Source: an uncultured Bacilli bacterium
GTDB lineage: Bacteria > Bacillota_I > Bacilli_A > RF39 > UBA660
Assembly: GCA_934162445.1 (NCBI GenBank)
Contig: CAKPIT010000005.1
Coordinates: 27,910 to 91,909 of the forward strand
DNA length: 64,000 bases
Direction: 5' to 3'
Positions within the stretch are counted from its first letter, which is position 1; every line of letters begins with the position of its first letter. The position numbers and the translations under genes were made by a program. A model generated the notes under the pieces. That model saw only the letters and a program-made list of their open reading frames with translations, was not told the DNA's origin and ran no database searches. Of this stretch, positions 1 to 8,281 are shown piece by piece.

Positions 1-11
1 AGTTAGAAAAA

Positions 12-1970
12 ATGGAAAGTACCCATCTTTCATTAAATCCTAATGAGTTAGATACTGGGTTAAAAACGAATCATCAAGGAATGTATTTATCTTCTTTGAT
101 GATTACATCATTATCTTTAATAAATTGTTCTAATATTTCAGAAATTAATAAGTGGATTGATTCTGTTCCAAATTTATATATGATATCACAATTACCTAAT
201 GGTAATTATTCAACTGAACAGATTGATTCTATTAAAAGAAAATTGTTTGAAATATATCAGGATTCAATGATTAGCACACAAGTGGTAAATGACATCAATT
301 CTAGCAACAAAGAAGAAGCAATGAGATATGCATTACATAAAAAACTAAGCGGACTTAATCTTTCAATTGAAAATGAACTAGATATTGGAAATATTGGATT
401 TTCTAAAGGATTACCATCTATGTATAAAGAAATTGAAAGAATATGTATTGATAAATTTGGACAAGAAACAGGAAAAAGAATTTCTTCAAAGATAGTTTAT
501 TATTTTACAACGGACTATGAGAATTTTAATTCTTCTACTTATGAACAAATGGTTGCTTTAAATAACCAAATTAAAGAAAATATCAAAAAATGTAATTCAA
601 TGGGTGGTGATTTTCAATTAGTACTAAGATCTATCGGTTATGAAAATACTGTTAGTAGTAAATTAAATGATAATAATTCAATTGAGTATGTTTATAATTA
701 CGATATAAGTTCTATGGGACAAAATCTCGCAGAAAAACTAGGTGCTTCTTATAGATTAAGGAGTATGATTAATAGAAATGCAGCAGAAGAAATATCACAA
801 AAAAAATTGTCATCAAAAGATAAAGAATTAGTTATCCAAATATTAAGAAACTCATTAAATTCATCTTTAATAAATTTTAATTCTAATGTTAAAAATGATG
901 GAAAAAATCGATCTTTTGAATTGTTTAATGAGTTAGTTGAAATCAAAAAAGCAGATAAAAACTTTAAATTAGTATGGGAAGAAAAGTTTGGGATTACACT
1001 AGAAGATATGGTTAAACAAGTTATTGAACCCAATATGCAATTAATACAAGATTTAAAAACTAAAAATGTGGATTTTATGTATAATGAAACAGGGCTTCAA
1101 GAAGCTCCAGAAAAAAGAGCAAAAGTAATGGAAACTATGATTGAATTACAAAGACTTAAACCAGGATTAATTACAGTATTTGGTGATCAAGATCATACAT
1201 TTAGTTCTGATTATACACCAGAAAAAATTGAACAATTGAAGGAAACGGCTGAATTTGACAAACAAATGTCACAAATTGTTATTGGAAAAACATTGGATGA
1301 AAAAGATATAAAACTTAAATTGGAATGTAGTGAAAGAGATTTATATTTATCTAAAGAAGAAGTTAGGAATATGGAACAGCAAGGAAAATCTAAATATGAT
1401 ATATTAAAATATAAACAATTATTACAGAATAAGCATAATGAAATATTTAATGATGTTCCTTTTAAAAGGGAATGTGAATGGACAGTAATTGATAACATTT
1501 CAGGTGATTATTTTAAAGATAAGCAGATAACAAAAGAGGCATATATAGGAAAGTATACAAGAATCAGTGAAATGGCTAGAAAAGATAATAGTCAAAGAAT
1601 AAACAAAGATATTACTGATTTCAATAATTGGAAAAGTAAAGTTGAGAAAGAAAATAAGAAACAATTTCAGGAAAATGTTTCTCAAACAAAATTTATTAGA
1701 GGTCCTGAAGTTAAATCTGTAAGTTTTACAAAAAGAAGTGCTTCTGAAATTCAAATAGCACAACAAATAAAACAAAGAAATATGATTATTAAACAACAAA
1801 AAGAACAGCAAAAAAGCATGGAAAAACCCAAAATCAAAACAAAAAGTAAAAGTTCAAATAGTGGTAATGTTGGTTCCTCTAGTGGCTTTGCCAATATATT
1901 AACATTAACATTAATTACAGGTTTTATTGCTGGTGCGATATTTATGATCATATATAATATTTTAAAATAG
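12..1970 (+). CDS. Unrecognised protein with a C-terminal membrane anchor (possibly cut at left edge)
   Basis: I do not recognise this family. The visible part is about 650 residues, mostly charged and helix-prone, rich in Lys, Glu, Asn and Ile. A basic Gln/Lys-rich stretch at about 585-620 and a Ser/Gly linker at about 620-630 lead into one hydrophobic segment (about residues 630-650, containing ANILTLTLITGF) ending in a short tail. That arrangement suggests a cytoplasmic protein held in the membrane by its C-terminus. The frame is open upstream of the first ATG (tta gaa aaa atg) to the window edge, so the true start may lie outside. The next gene follows 13 bases after the stop and probably shares the transcript. 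No catalytic motif is evident. Function is unknown. Confidence 0.6.
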   Translation: MESTHLSLNPNELDTGLKTNHQGMYLSSLMITSLSLINCSNISEINKWIDSVPNLYMISQLPNGNYSTEQIDSIKRKLFEIYQDSMISTQVVNDINSSNKEEAMRYALHKKLSGLNLSIENELDIGNIGFSKGLPSMYKEIERICIDKFGQETGKRISSKIVYYFTTDYENFNSSTYEQMVALNNQIKENIKKCNSMGGDFQLVLRSIGYENTVSSKLNDNNSIEYVYNYDISSMGQNLAEKLGASYRLRSMINRNAAEEISQKKLSSKDKELVIQILRNSLNSSLINFNSNVKNDGKNRSFELFNELVEIKKADKNFKLVWEEKFGITLEDMVKQVIEPNMQLIQDLKTKNVDFMYNETGLQEAPEKRAKVMETMIELQRLKPGLITVFGDQDHTFSSDYTPEKIEQLKETAEFDKQMSQIVIGKTLDEKDIKLKLECSERDLYLSKEEVRNMEQQGKSKYDILKYKQLLQNKHNEIFNDVPFKRECEWTVIDNISGDYFKDKQITKEAYIGKYTRISEMARKDNSQRINKDITDFNNWKSKVEKENKKQFQENVSQTKFIRGPEVKSVSFTKRSASEIQIAQQIKQRNMIIKQQKEQQKSMEKPKIKTKSKSSNSGNVGSSSGFANILTLTLITGFIAGAIFMIIYNILK

Positions 1971-1983
1971 ATTGGAGTCTTAT

Positions 1984-2601
1984 ATGGATAATAATTATAG
2001 TGTAAAAATTTTAGAAGCATACATGGACATAGATAAAATTCATGATTCTATAAATAATAAAATGTTTCAATTTATAACTAAGGCAAATGAACTTGTTGAA
2101 TTATCTGAAAATATGTATCAAATAGAAAAAACAATTAAGTTGAACAAAATTTCTTTGAAAGGATATATCTTAGATTCTCCTTGTTGTTCGTTCTTAAAAG
2201 AAAATAATATATCAGATTATACAATAAATGAACTGAAAAACTATTTAGTTAGATATGAAAAATCTTCTAATGAAGATTGTACATCTTATTATTTAGCACT
2301 ATCATTATATGAACTATTAGAAGAAATAGAAAAAACAGTTGATAATAGGATAAGTCTAGAAATTGATAAGATTTCAGAACTTACTAATACAATAAGAAAA
2401 ATAAAGAATATAGATTCTAATGAATATGAATATTTATATAACGAAATAAAAAATGAATTAAATAGTAAATATTTAATTCAAAATCTAATAGATGACAAGA
2501 GTTACGGCATATGTATCCAAATTTTAAATGATATTTTTAATTTTTATATAAGTGGTTATCCAAATATACCAGATGAGTACTTATATCATGAAGAAAATTA
2601 A
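1984..2601 (+). CDS. Unrecognised helical protein, probably co-transcribed with the preceding gene
   Basis: This encodes about 205 residues with no recognised domain, no signal peptide and no membrane segment. It is acidic and helical, with likely coiled-coil stretches around residues 105-150 (repeated Glu/Ile/Leu/Lys). I chose ATG 1984 over the TTG at 1972 because GGAG at 1974-1977 sits six bases before this ATG. It lies just downstream of the large C-terminally anchored protein, so the two may form a membrane-associated pair. Its 3' end abuts a structured, terminator-bearing intergenic stretch. Function cannot be assigned. Confidence 0.6.
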   Translation: MDNNYSVKILEAYMDIDKIHDSINNKMFQFITKANELVELSENMYQIEKTIKLNKISLKGYILDSPCCSFLKENNISDYTINELKNYLVRYEKSSNEDCTSYYLALSLYELLEEIEKTVDNRISLEIDKISELTNTIRKIKNIDSNEYEYLYNEIKNELNSKYLIQNLIDDKSYGICIQILNDIFNFYISGYPNIPDEYLYHEEN

Positions 2602-2603
2602 AT

Positions 2604-2740
2604 GACTATCTTTAAGACAAGATAGTAACATACTACCAAGTTGGACAAGCCAACTAGGAATAGTGTGCAAAGGGAGAACTCTTTTGAAGCCTCATAAGCA
2701 ACATAATGCAAACTAATGTAAGCATAATGTTGCCTTTTTT
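2604..2740 (+). ncRNA. Candidate structured RNA ending in an intrinsic terminator
   Basis: The stretch between two coding regions folds into consecutive hairpins. ACTATCTT (2605-2612) pairs perfectly with AAGATAGT (2619-2626). AGTTGG (2639-2644) pairs with CCAACT (2650-2655), and flanking bases extend this stem outward with an AA bulge to TAGTGTG. A strong terminator hairpin follows at 2698-2733. I do not recognise an RNA family. It could be a small RNA of the adjacent mobile-element scar or the 3' structure of the upstream mRNA. No clear promoter was identified. Confidence 0.35.
2698..2740 (+). terminator. Intrinsic terminator
   Basis: GCAACATAATGC (2698-2709) and GCATAATGTTGC (2722-2733) form a 12-base stem with one mismatch, followed by a run of six T. 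It ends transcription from the upstream genes or the candidate RNA. Confidence 0.8.
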
Positions 2741-2816
2741 ATTTTGTCTTACGACTTCATAAAAAAGAAAAAAACTATCGTCACTTTCATCAGCATAGCT
2801 GACAAAACTTGATAAC

Positions 2817-3158
2817 ATGGAAAACCAAGATGTCTATAATGAAAAAGAAAAAGAAATTTCAAATAAAATAAAAATGCTAAATGAACAAATTGAACAGTTA
2901 GAATATAAAGATAAACAAAATAAAGATATATCTAAAAGACTTAAAAACGTTGAGAAAATCATAAATGAAGAAGAACAACCAATGGAAATATTTGATGATG
3001 TTAAATTTGAAAATTTAGTAGAAAAAATAATTATAGGCGAACAAGATAGAGATGGTAATATTAATCCTAATACTATAAGATTTGTTCTAAAAATTGGTAC
3101 AGAGTATAAATTTAAAGATTTGTCATTTGTACCAAACAAGAAAACAAGAAATTGCTGA
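2817..3158 (+). pseudogene. C-terminal fragment of a large serine recombinase
   Basis: The 113 residues open with a Glu/Lys-rich coiled coil (about 1-50). They continue with FDDVKFENLVEKIIIGEQDR and then an IRFVLKIGTEY-like strand, which matches the extreme C-terminus of large serine recombinases of integrative elements. The catalytic N-terminal resolvase domain, the recombinase domain and the zinc ribbon are all missing. There is no good ribosome binding site before the first ATG, so this is a remnant and not a working gene. The next fragment (DinD-like) starts inside its 3' end in another frame, marking a deletion or recombination junction. Confidence 0.6.
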
Positions 3159-3360
3159 AAAAGAGTATTCGTTGTTAACGGAAGATGAAAAAAGAATTTA
3201 TCAAAGAAATTTAACAAAAAAAGGTAATTATTCTTTAAATCAGGATGCTAAAAATTGCGGTGTTAAAAATTTTGATAAATTCCATAATGCTGGCTATAAA
3301 GAATTATATAGCGCTGAACCATTTTTCCCAAGCAGGAAAAATGCTAATTTTCAAGAATAG
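3130..3360 (+). pseudogene. DinD-like (damage-inducible protein D) fragment
   Basis: From about 3130 the frame reads KQEIAEKEYSLLTEDEKRIY, then NQDAKNCGVKNFDKFHNAGY. This resembles the middle of DinD-family proteins, where the C-terminal half normally follows with conserved HKRKG and DHMGS motifs. Those are absent: the frame diverges after YKELYSAE and stops. The possible ATG at 3094 lies in the out-of-frame overlap with the recombinase fragment and has no ribosome binding site. I infer a truncated relic. Family assignment is from recalled motifs only. Confidence 0.45.
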
Positions 3361-3366
3361 ACATCC

Positions 3367-3395
3367 TTATCAAATGATAAAAACTATGGTATAAT
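3367..3395 (+). promoter_or_regulatory. Sigma-A-type promoter for the 85-residue protein and helicase
   Basis: TTATCA (3367-3372) and a perfect TATAAT (3390-3395) are spaced by 17 bases, about 30 bases before the ribosome binding site of the gene at 3427. Confidence 0.65.
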
Positions 3396-3426
3396 TAAAG
3401 TAAATAAAAGTGTTGAGGTGAGGGTA

Positions 3427-3684
3427 ATGAAAAACATAACGGGGAAAGTAGTAGAAGTTTATATTCCTAATCAATATAAAAATGGTAATTTATTAGATAT
3501 TATGGATAGAACTAATATAGGTTTTAAAGTAATGACTGATAGGGGTTTAAGGGAAGTTGAAGTGGATCAAAATGAAGAAAATGCTAAGATTATGAAAAAT
3601 GATATGGTAGAGATAATAGAAAAAACAGTCTCTAGCAAAGATATTTATGATATTAGATTATGTGGTGGTGAAGATAATGAATGA
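3427..3684 (+). CDS. Small unrecognised protein coupled to the HA-repeat helicase
   Basis: This is an 85-residue acidic protein with no signal peptide or membrane segment. Its N-terminal half alternates strands and turns (KNITGKVVEVYIPNQYKNG) like a small beta-barrel, and the C-terminus is acidic. ATG 3427 is preferred over GTG 3418 because GAGGTGAGG immediately precedes it. The stop overlaps the helicase start by 8 bases (3677-3684), so the two are translationally coupled and likely act together. A dedicated promoter lies at 3367-3395. Function is unknown; an accessory or antitoxin-like partner is possible but unsupported. Confidence 0.65.
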   Translation: MKNITGKVVEVYIPNQYKNGNLLDIMDRTNIGFKVMTDRGLREVEVDQNEENAKIMKNDMVEIIEKTVSSKDIYDIRLCGGEDNE

Positions 3685-6037
3685 TAATGAATTTCAAACA
3701 GTCGGGTTATATGATCATAATGCTGAAAGTTATAAAAAAGTAAAAGCCGCATTTGATTCAGGAAATAATGTTGTAGGTATTGTCCATGCGACAGGGACAG
3801 GGAAATCATATATTGCCTTGCAACTTGCCTATGATAATAAAGATAAAAAAATAGTATATGTAGTTCCTTCAACAGGAATAATAGAACATATAAATAAAAT
3901 AATAGAGGATAATCCTAAATTAGATTTAGAAAAGAATTTTCCTAATTTAAACTTTAGAACTTATCAAAGTTTTTTATCACAATCTAAAGATGAAATAAAA
4001 GACATTGATTGTGATTTATTAATACTAGATGAATTTCATCATATTGGAGCTCCAGTTTGGGGAGCAAGAATTAATACTATGGTAGAAACACATCCAGAAA
4101 TGGATATATTTGGTATGACTGCTTATACAGTTAGAGATAGAGGAACATTCAACGAAAGAGATATGGCTAATCCAGATACTGATGAATTATTTTCTGGGAA
4201 GATAGAAAGTAGATATGACTTATGTGATGCCATGATTGATGGGGTTTTACCAAAACCGATTTATAGAAGTGCTCATGCTAATTTAATAGGCTTAGAGAGT
4301 AAGTTAGAAAAAAAGGTTGAAAAATTAGAAGCAACCACTAAAGAATATCAAGAATATATGGCCATACTAAGTGATGTAAAAAGAAGAATCCATGAAGCTC
4401 CTAGTATTCCTAAAGTTTTAAAAAAGTCAATTAAACCAAAAGGTAAATATATATACTTTTGTCCACCAGCAGGTGAAGAAGAAACTAATGATATAGAAAC
4501 AGTCAAAAGACAAGCTATGGAATGGTTTAAAGAATTTGTGCCAGAAGAAGATATTGTTATGTATACATCTACAAGTGCTATGGTAAATCAAGGAAAAAAG
4601 AATAGAGATGCCTTTTATAGTGATGTGAATTTAGATGGCGAAAAGGTTGATGATAAACTTAGAGTTATGTTTGCCATTAACCAATATAATGAAGGGATTC
4701 ATGCTCCTAATATTGATGGTGTAATAATGGGCCGTGGAACAACTTCAGATATAGTATATTTTGAACAATTAGGTAGAGCATTATCAGTACGGGGAAATAC
4801 TAAAGAAAAACATGATGAACTAGCAATCCATACGATTGCTGAGTTAAACGGTATGTGTAAGGAAAAGGACATAAAGATTAAAGCGAATGCAACTAAAGAA
4901 GATCTAATTGAAAAGTTAACGGCTCCCGTTATAATAGATTTAGCCGATAATTATAGTTTTATCAAAGACTTAGAGAATGATTTCAAAGATAGGGTTAAGA
5001 CATTAGAGAAGAGCAGGTCTAACGGTTCAAGAACTCATAGAGAAAGTGAATTTAAAGATGTGTCCTTTGATATTGAAATGGAAGATCAAGATTTGTATGA
5101 ATTGTTAGAATATGTTCTTGATAGGTTGACTATGAGTTGGGACGATAAATTTGAATTAGCAAGAGCATATTCTGAATATTATGGTGATTTACTAATTCCT
5201 GTTAACTTTAAAACCGTTGATGGCTATACCCGTGATGAACATGGTGTTAGATTGGGAAAGTGGTTATCAAATCAAAAGCAAGCCTATAAAGGTAAAGGCC
5301 AAGGATATGTCAATATAAATGATGTGCAAATTGAAAAATTAAAAGAAATTGGCATGAATTTTGATGAAGATTATGATACTATAATTTGGAATAGAAACTG
5401 TGAATTAGCAAGAGCATATTCTGAATATTATGGTGATTTACTAATTCCTGTTAACTTTAAGACAGTTGATGGCTATACCCGTGATGAACATGGTGTTAGA
5501 TTGGGAAAGTGGTTATCAAATCAAAAGCAAGCCTATAAAGGCCAAGGACATGTCAAGCTAAATGATGTGCAAATTGAAAAATTAAAAGAAATTGGTATGA
5601 ATTTTGATGAAGACCGTAGTACTATAGTTTGGAATAGAAACTGTGAATTATTAAGAGCATATTATGAACATAATGGTCGTTCGAAAATACCAAAAGACTT
5701 TAAGACATCTGATGGCTATACTTATGATGAACATGGTGTTAACTTATACAATTGGTTAACATATCAAAAGCAAGCCTACAAAGGACAAGAAGGAAAAAAA
5801 ATAAATGAAGAACAAATTGAAAAATTAAAAGAAATCGGAGTGACTTTCCTTTCTAAAGATACTGATGCAAAGTTACAAAAAGAAGAAATTAATGAAAAAA
5901 ATACTAAGAGGAAACAAACGGAAATACATAATAGAGTCATTGACTATATGACCACACTTGATTCTGAAACAATGCCATCTAAAGAAGAAATTAATCAAGG
6001 ATTTATGGATAATTTAGAGGCTCATAAGAAGAAATAA
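3677..6037 (+). CDS. SF2 DNA/RNA helicase with three helicase-associated (HA) repeats
   Basis: The product is about 786 residues. The N-terminal half is a superfamily 2 ATPase: Walker A HATGTGKS (about 37-44), a DEFHH Walker B/DEAH-type box (about 115), and a C-terminal helicase lobe with QYNEGIHAPNIDGVIMGRG and a FEQLGRALS arginine-finger-like motif. From about residue 490 there are three helicase-associated domains (PF03457-type), each with a conserved Trp in a GKWLSNQKQAYKG-like core, then a Lys/Glu-rich tail. I chose ATG 3677, which overlaps the upstream small gene. HA repeats are predicted nucleic-acid-binding modules. The biological role is unknown. Its place beside a recombinase/DinD scar suggests accessory or defence DNA, which is inference. 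Confidence 0.85.
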   Translation: MNDNEFQTVGLYDHNAESYKKVKAAFDSGNNVVGIVHATGTGKSYIALQLAYDNKDKKIVYVVPSTGIIEHINKIIEDNPKLDLEKNFPNLNFRTYQSFLSQSKDEIKDIDCDLLILDEFHHIGAPVWGARINTMVETHPEMDIFGMTAYTVRDRGTFNERDMANPDTDELFSGKIESRYDLCDAMIDGVLPKPIYRSAHANLIGLESKLEKKVEKLEATTKEYQEYMAILSDVKRRIHEAPSIPKVLKKSIKPKGKYIYFCPPAGEEETNDIETVKRQAMEWFKEFVPEEDIVMYTSTSAMVNQGKKNRDAFYSDVNLDGEKVDDKLRVMFAINQYNEGIHAPNIDGVIMGRGTTSDIVYFEQLGRALSVRGNTKEKHDELAIHTIAELNGMCKEKDIKIKANATKEDLIEKLTAPVIIDLADNYSFIKDLENDFKDRVKTLEKSRSNGSRTHRESEFKDVSFDIEMEDQDLYELLEYVLDRLTMSWDDKFELARAYSEYYGDLLIPVNFKTVDGYTRDEHGVRLGKWLSNQKQAYKGKGQGYVNINDVQIEKLKEIGMNFDEDYDTIIWNRNCELARAYSEYYGDLLIPVNFKTVDGYTRDEHGVRLGKWLSNQKQAYKGQGHVKLNDVQIEKLKEIGMNFDEDRSTIVWNRNCELLRAYYEHNGRSKIPKDFKTSDGYTYDEHGVNLYNWLTYQKQAYKGQEGKKINEEQIEKLKEIGVTFLSKDTDAKLQKEEINEKNTKRKQTEIHNRVIDYMTTLDSETMPSKEEINQGFMDNLEAHKKK
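5153..5860 (+). repeat. Three tandem HA-domain repeats, first two nearly identical at DNA level
   Basis: Units begin at 5153, 5402 and 5645 (lengths about 249, 243 and 216). In the first roughly 137 bases of units 1 and 2 I see only two differences (aaaaccgtt versus aagacagtt). Unit 1 carries an extra six bases after the AYKG codons. Unit 3 is clearly diverged. Near identity of units 1 and 2 indicates a recent duplication or gene conversion inside the helicase gene. Confidence 0.85.
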
Positions 6038-6045
6038 TATATTAT

Positions 6046-6087
6046 AACTAATTGTAATACCAAATTACAGTTAGTTTTTCTTTTTTC
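6046..6087 (+). terminator. Intrinsic terminator after the helicase
   Basis: AACTAATTGTAA (6046-6057) pairs with TTACAGTTAGTT (6065-6076) with one mismatch, followed by a T-rich tract. Confidence 0.75.
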
Positions 6088-6148
6088 TAAACTAGTAAGA
6101 AAATAATAATTATTTCTCCTAAAACATAAATATTAATAGGTGTTACGT

Positions 6149-6823
6149 ATGTTAAAAAAATATAAAAGTTTATTTATAATTACTTTTGTTATTGCACTTA
6201 TTAGTCTAAATACAATTGATGCTAAAATAAAACCTAAAGAGACTTTAAAAGGGAAAATAATAACTATTGATCCGGGCCATGGCGGACGAGATTCTGGCAC
6301 TATTTATGGAAATATTTATGAAAAAGATGTTAATTTAGCCATTTCTAAAGTTTTAAAAACTACTCTTGAAGAAAAAGGTGCTACTGTTTACATGATAAGA
6401 GAAAATGATTCTGATTTATCTAGTAAATGGGATGCTAAGAAAAAAAGAGGGGATCTTTACCGTCGTATTCTCAAAATTCAACAAAACAAAAGTGATCTAT
6501 ACCTTTCCATTCATATTAATTATCATAAATATCGTAGTGTAAATGGTGCCGAAGTATTATATCATCCTATTAATAAAAATAATTTTATTTTAGGAGAAAG
6601 TATTATGAGTCAATTTAAAGAAAAACTATCAAGCAACCGAAAACTTATTAAAACAAATTTATATTTATATGCAAATACTCGCACTCCGGGGGTATTAATT
6701 GAATGTGGCTTTCTTTCTAATCCTAACGAACGTTATCTTTTACAAAAAGAAAGTTATCAGAAAAAATTAGCAACAGCTATTACTGATGGAGTGGAAATAT
6801 ATTTTCAAACTATAAATTTATGA
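6149..6823 (+). CDS. N-acetylmuramoyl-L-alanine amidase (Amidase_3, CwlD/AmiC type)
   Basis: This zinc amidase cleaves the MurNAc-L-Ala bond of peptidoglycan outside the membrane. An N-terminal hydrophobic signal/anchor (about residues 6-22) precedes a single Amidase_3 domain. Zinc ligands are visible: His in IDPGHGGRDSG (about 44), Glu in IYEKDVN (about 58) and His in LSIHIN; the catalytic Glu lies in VLIECGFLSN. The length (about 224) fits a minimal CwlD-like enzyme without wall-binding repeats. ATG 6149 is chosen because AGGTG lies six bases upstream; the GTG at 6140 is part of that site. CwlD makes muramic-delta-lactam in spore cortex, but a vegetative role is equally possible. Confidence 0.85.
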   Translation: MLKKYKSLFIITFVIALISLNTIDAKIKPKETLKGKIITIDPGHGGRDSGTIYGNIYEKDVNLAISKVLKTTLEEKGATVYMIRENDSDLSSKWDAKKKRGDLYRRILKIQQNKSDLYLSIHINYHKYRSVNGAEVLYHPINKNNFILGESIMSQFKEKLSSNRKLIKTNLYLYANTRTPGVLIECGFLSNPNERYLLQKESYQKKLATAITDGVEIYFQTINL

Positions 6824-6846
6824 TATAATGACAAAAGAGGTATGCT

Positions 6847-7728
6847 ATGAAAAAGAAAAATAAATATTTATATATATTAACCATTATTATCTTTTGTTTA
6901 AGTTTTTTCCTTGATTATTACAATACTCCTAAAAAGAATGAAAAAAAGGCCTTTGCTTCCGATGCCCTTATTGTAAATTATCTTGATGTTGGAGAAGGGG
7001 ATTCCATCTTTATAGAACTTCCTAATAATGAAACTTTATTAATTGACGCTGGTGAAAAAGAGATGGGCGATAGAGTTATAAATTTTATTAGCAATTTAGG
7101 CTATGAAAAGATTAATTATATTATAGCTACTCATCCCCACACAGATCATATTGGCGGCCTTGAAAGTGTGATAAATGCTTTTGCTGTTGATAAGATTTAT
7201 ATGCCTAAAGTATCATCTAATACTAAGACCTTTGAAAGTCTTTTAAACACCATTAAAGAAAAAGGATTAACCGTTACATCAGCTAAAGGTGGAGTTTATC
7301 TTTTAAATGATGAATCTAAAAACTTAACATTACAATTTCTAGCTCCTAATAGTTCCACCTATAAAAACTTAAATAACTATTCGGCAGTTTTAAAACTTAC
7401 CTATCAAAACACCCGCTTTCTTTTCATGGGTGATGCTGAAGTTAAAAGTGAACAAGAAATTACCCTAGATCCAACCGCCGATGTCATTAAAGTTGGTCAT
7501 CATGGTAGTGATACTTCATCAAGTCTTTCTTTTCTTAAAAGAGTTAATCCTAAATATGCTATCATTATGGTTGGTAAAGATAATCAATATCATCATCCTT
7601 ATCAAAAAATTATAAATCGTTATCAAAATCTTGGTGTTACCGTCTATCGTACCGACTTAGCCGGAAATATTGTTTGTAAAAGTGATGGTGTAGATGTTAA
7701 TTGTGAAGGATCTAAGAAAGGAGAGTAG
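6847..7728 (+). CDS. Secreted/anchored ComEC-like metallo-beta-lactamase-fold hydrolase
   Basis: A signal anchor (residues about 6-23) is followed by an MBL-fold domain resembling the C-terminal domain of ComEC/Rec2 but without its membrane channel. Visible motifs are YLDVGEGDSIFIELP, HPHTDHIGG (96-104, metal ligands), FMGDAEVKSE and GHHGSDTSSS. Such stand-alone proteins are predicted extracellular nucleases or phosphodiesterases; the substrate is not known. It is followed after one base by a DUF3006 gene, a pairing often seen for this subfamily. About 290 residues is normal for the stand-alone form. Confidence 0.85.
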   Translation: MKKKNKYLYILTIIIFCLSFFLDYYNTPKKNEKKAFASDALIVNYLDVGEGDSIFIELPNNETLLIDAGEKEMGDRVINFISNLGYEKINYIIATHPHTDHIGGLESVINAFAVDKIYMPKVSSNTKTFESLLNTIKEKGLTVTSAKGGVYLLNDESKNLTLQFLAPNSSTYKNLNNYSAVLKLTYQNTRFLFMGDAEVKSEQEITLDPTADVIKVGHHGSDTSSSLSFLKRVNPKYAIIMVGKDNQYHHPYQKIINRYQNLGVTVYRTDLAGNIVCKSDGVDVNCEGSKKGE

Positions 7729-7729
7729 C

Positions 7730-7927
7730 ATGGAAGTTATTGTAGATAGAATAGAAGATGATAAAATAGTAGTGGAAATTACTAAAGGTAACCTTGGTAT
7801 AATTTCTAGAAACATTATTCCAACCGCCAAAGAAAAAGATATCATTGATATTACTATTAACTCTAAGAAAACTAAAAATCGTGAAAAAGAAATCGAAAAT
7901 TTGATGAATGATGTCTTTCAAGATTAA
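7730..7927 (+). CDS. DUF3006 domain protein
   Basis: The 65-residue product starts MEVIVDRIEDDKIVVEI and ends in a basic/acidic helix, matching small DUF3006 proteins found beside ComEC-like MBL hydrolases. ATG 7730 follows AAGGAGAG at a good distance; the stop of the upstream gene is one base away, so they are coupled. The function of DUF3006 is unknown; a small beta-barrel regulating the partner hydrolase is a guess. Confidence 0.75.
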   Translation: MEVIVDRIEDDKIVVEITKGNLGIISRNIIPTAKEKDIIDITINSKKTKNREKEIENLMNDVFQD

Positions 7928-7930
7928 TTC

Positions 7931-7960
7931 TTGCCAAATTTTAATAAAAACTGTTATAAT
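7931..7960 (+). promoter_or_regulatory. Upstream promoter of gatCAB-aspS
   Basis: TTGCCA (7931-7936) and TATAAT (7955-7960) are 18 bases apart. This is the first of two tandem promoters before the T-box leader. Confidence 0.55.
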
Positions 7961-7983
7961 ATATACATATTATTAAAAAATAT

Positions 7984-8013
7984 TTGACATAATAACTAAA
8001 AAGGTTCTATAAT
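7984..8013 (+). promoter_or_regulatory. Main promoter of the gatCAB-aspS T-box operon
   Basis: Consensus TTGACA (7984-7989) and TATAAT (8008-8013) with an 18-base spacer. The transcript would begin near 8020, at the 5' end of the T-box Stem I. Confidence 0.8.
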
Positions 8014-8019
8014 ATGTAG

Positions 8020-8260
8020 ATGAAAACGTTAAAGAAGAGAAGTAGTGATATCCCTCTTTTCCAAGAGAGTTCATCAACTGGTGGAAGATGAATAAAAGAT
8101 ATATCATGAATAACACTTCGGAGTGCTTAAAGAAATTAAAGTAGACTAAGCCGGGGGTAACTCCTCGTTATCAAATAAAGCGATTATCAACAGATAATAA
8201 ATTGGGTGGTACCGCGGGAATAAAGACTCTCGTCCCTATAGGGATGATGGGTCTTTTTAT
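8020..8260 (+). promoter_or_regulatory. T-box riboswitch, specifier AAC (tRNA-Asn)
   Basis: The leader has the T-box sequence GGGTGGTACCGCG (8204-8216), an apical Stem I element (ctggtggaag), and a terminator hairpin at 8223-8257 followed by T residues. The specifier context gaatAACactt (AAC at 8112-8114) aligns with the leader of ileS, where ATC is followed by the same actt, so the specifier reads Asn. Uncharged tRNA-Asn would pair with it and stabilise the antiterminator, switching on gatCAB-aspS. The structure is read by eye. Confidence 0.9.
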
Positions 8261-8281
8261 ATTATAGAAAGGATGATAAAA

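Noticed and set aside
2790..2802. TCAGCATAGCTGA palindrome considered as an att core of the recombinase
   Set aside because: Only one copy is visible and the recombinase is truncated, so nothing supports an att site.
5153..5860. Tandem repeats considered as a CRISPR array
   Set aside because: Units are about 240 bases, in frame and encode HA domains; there are no short repeats with unique spacers.
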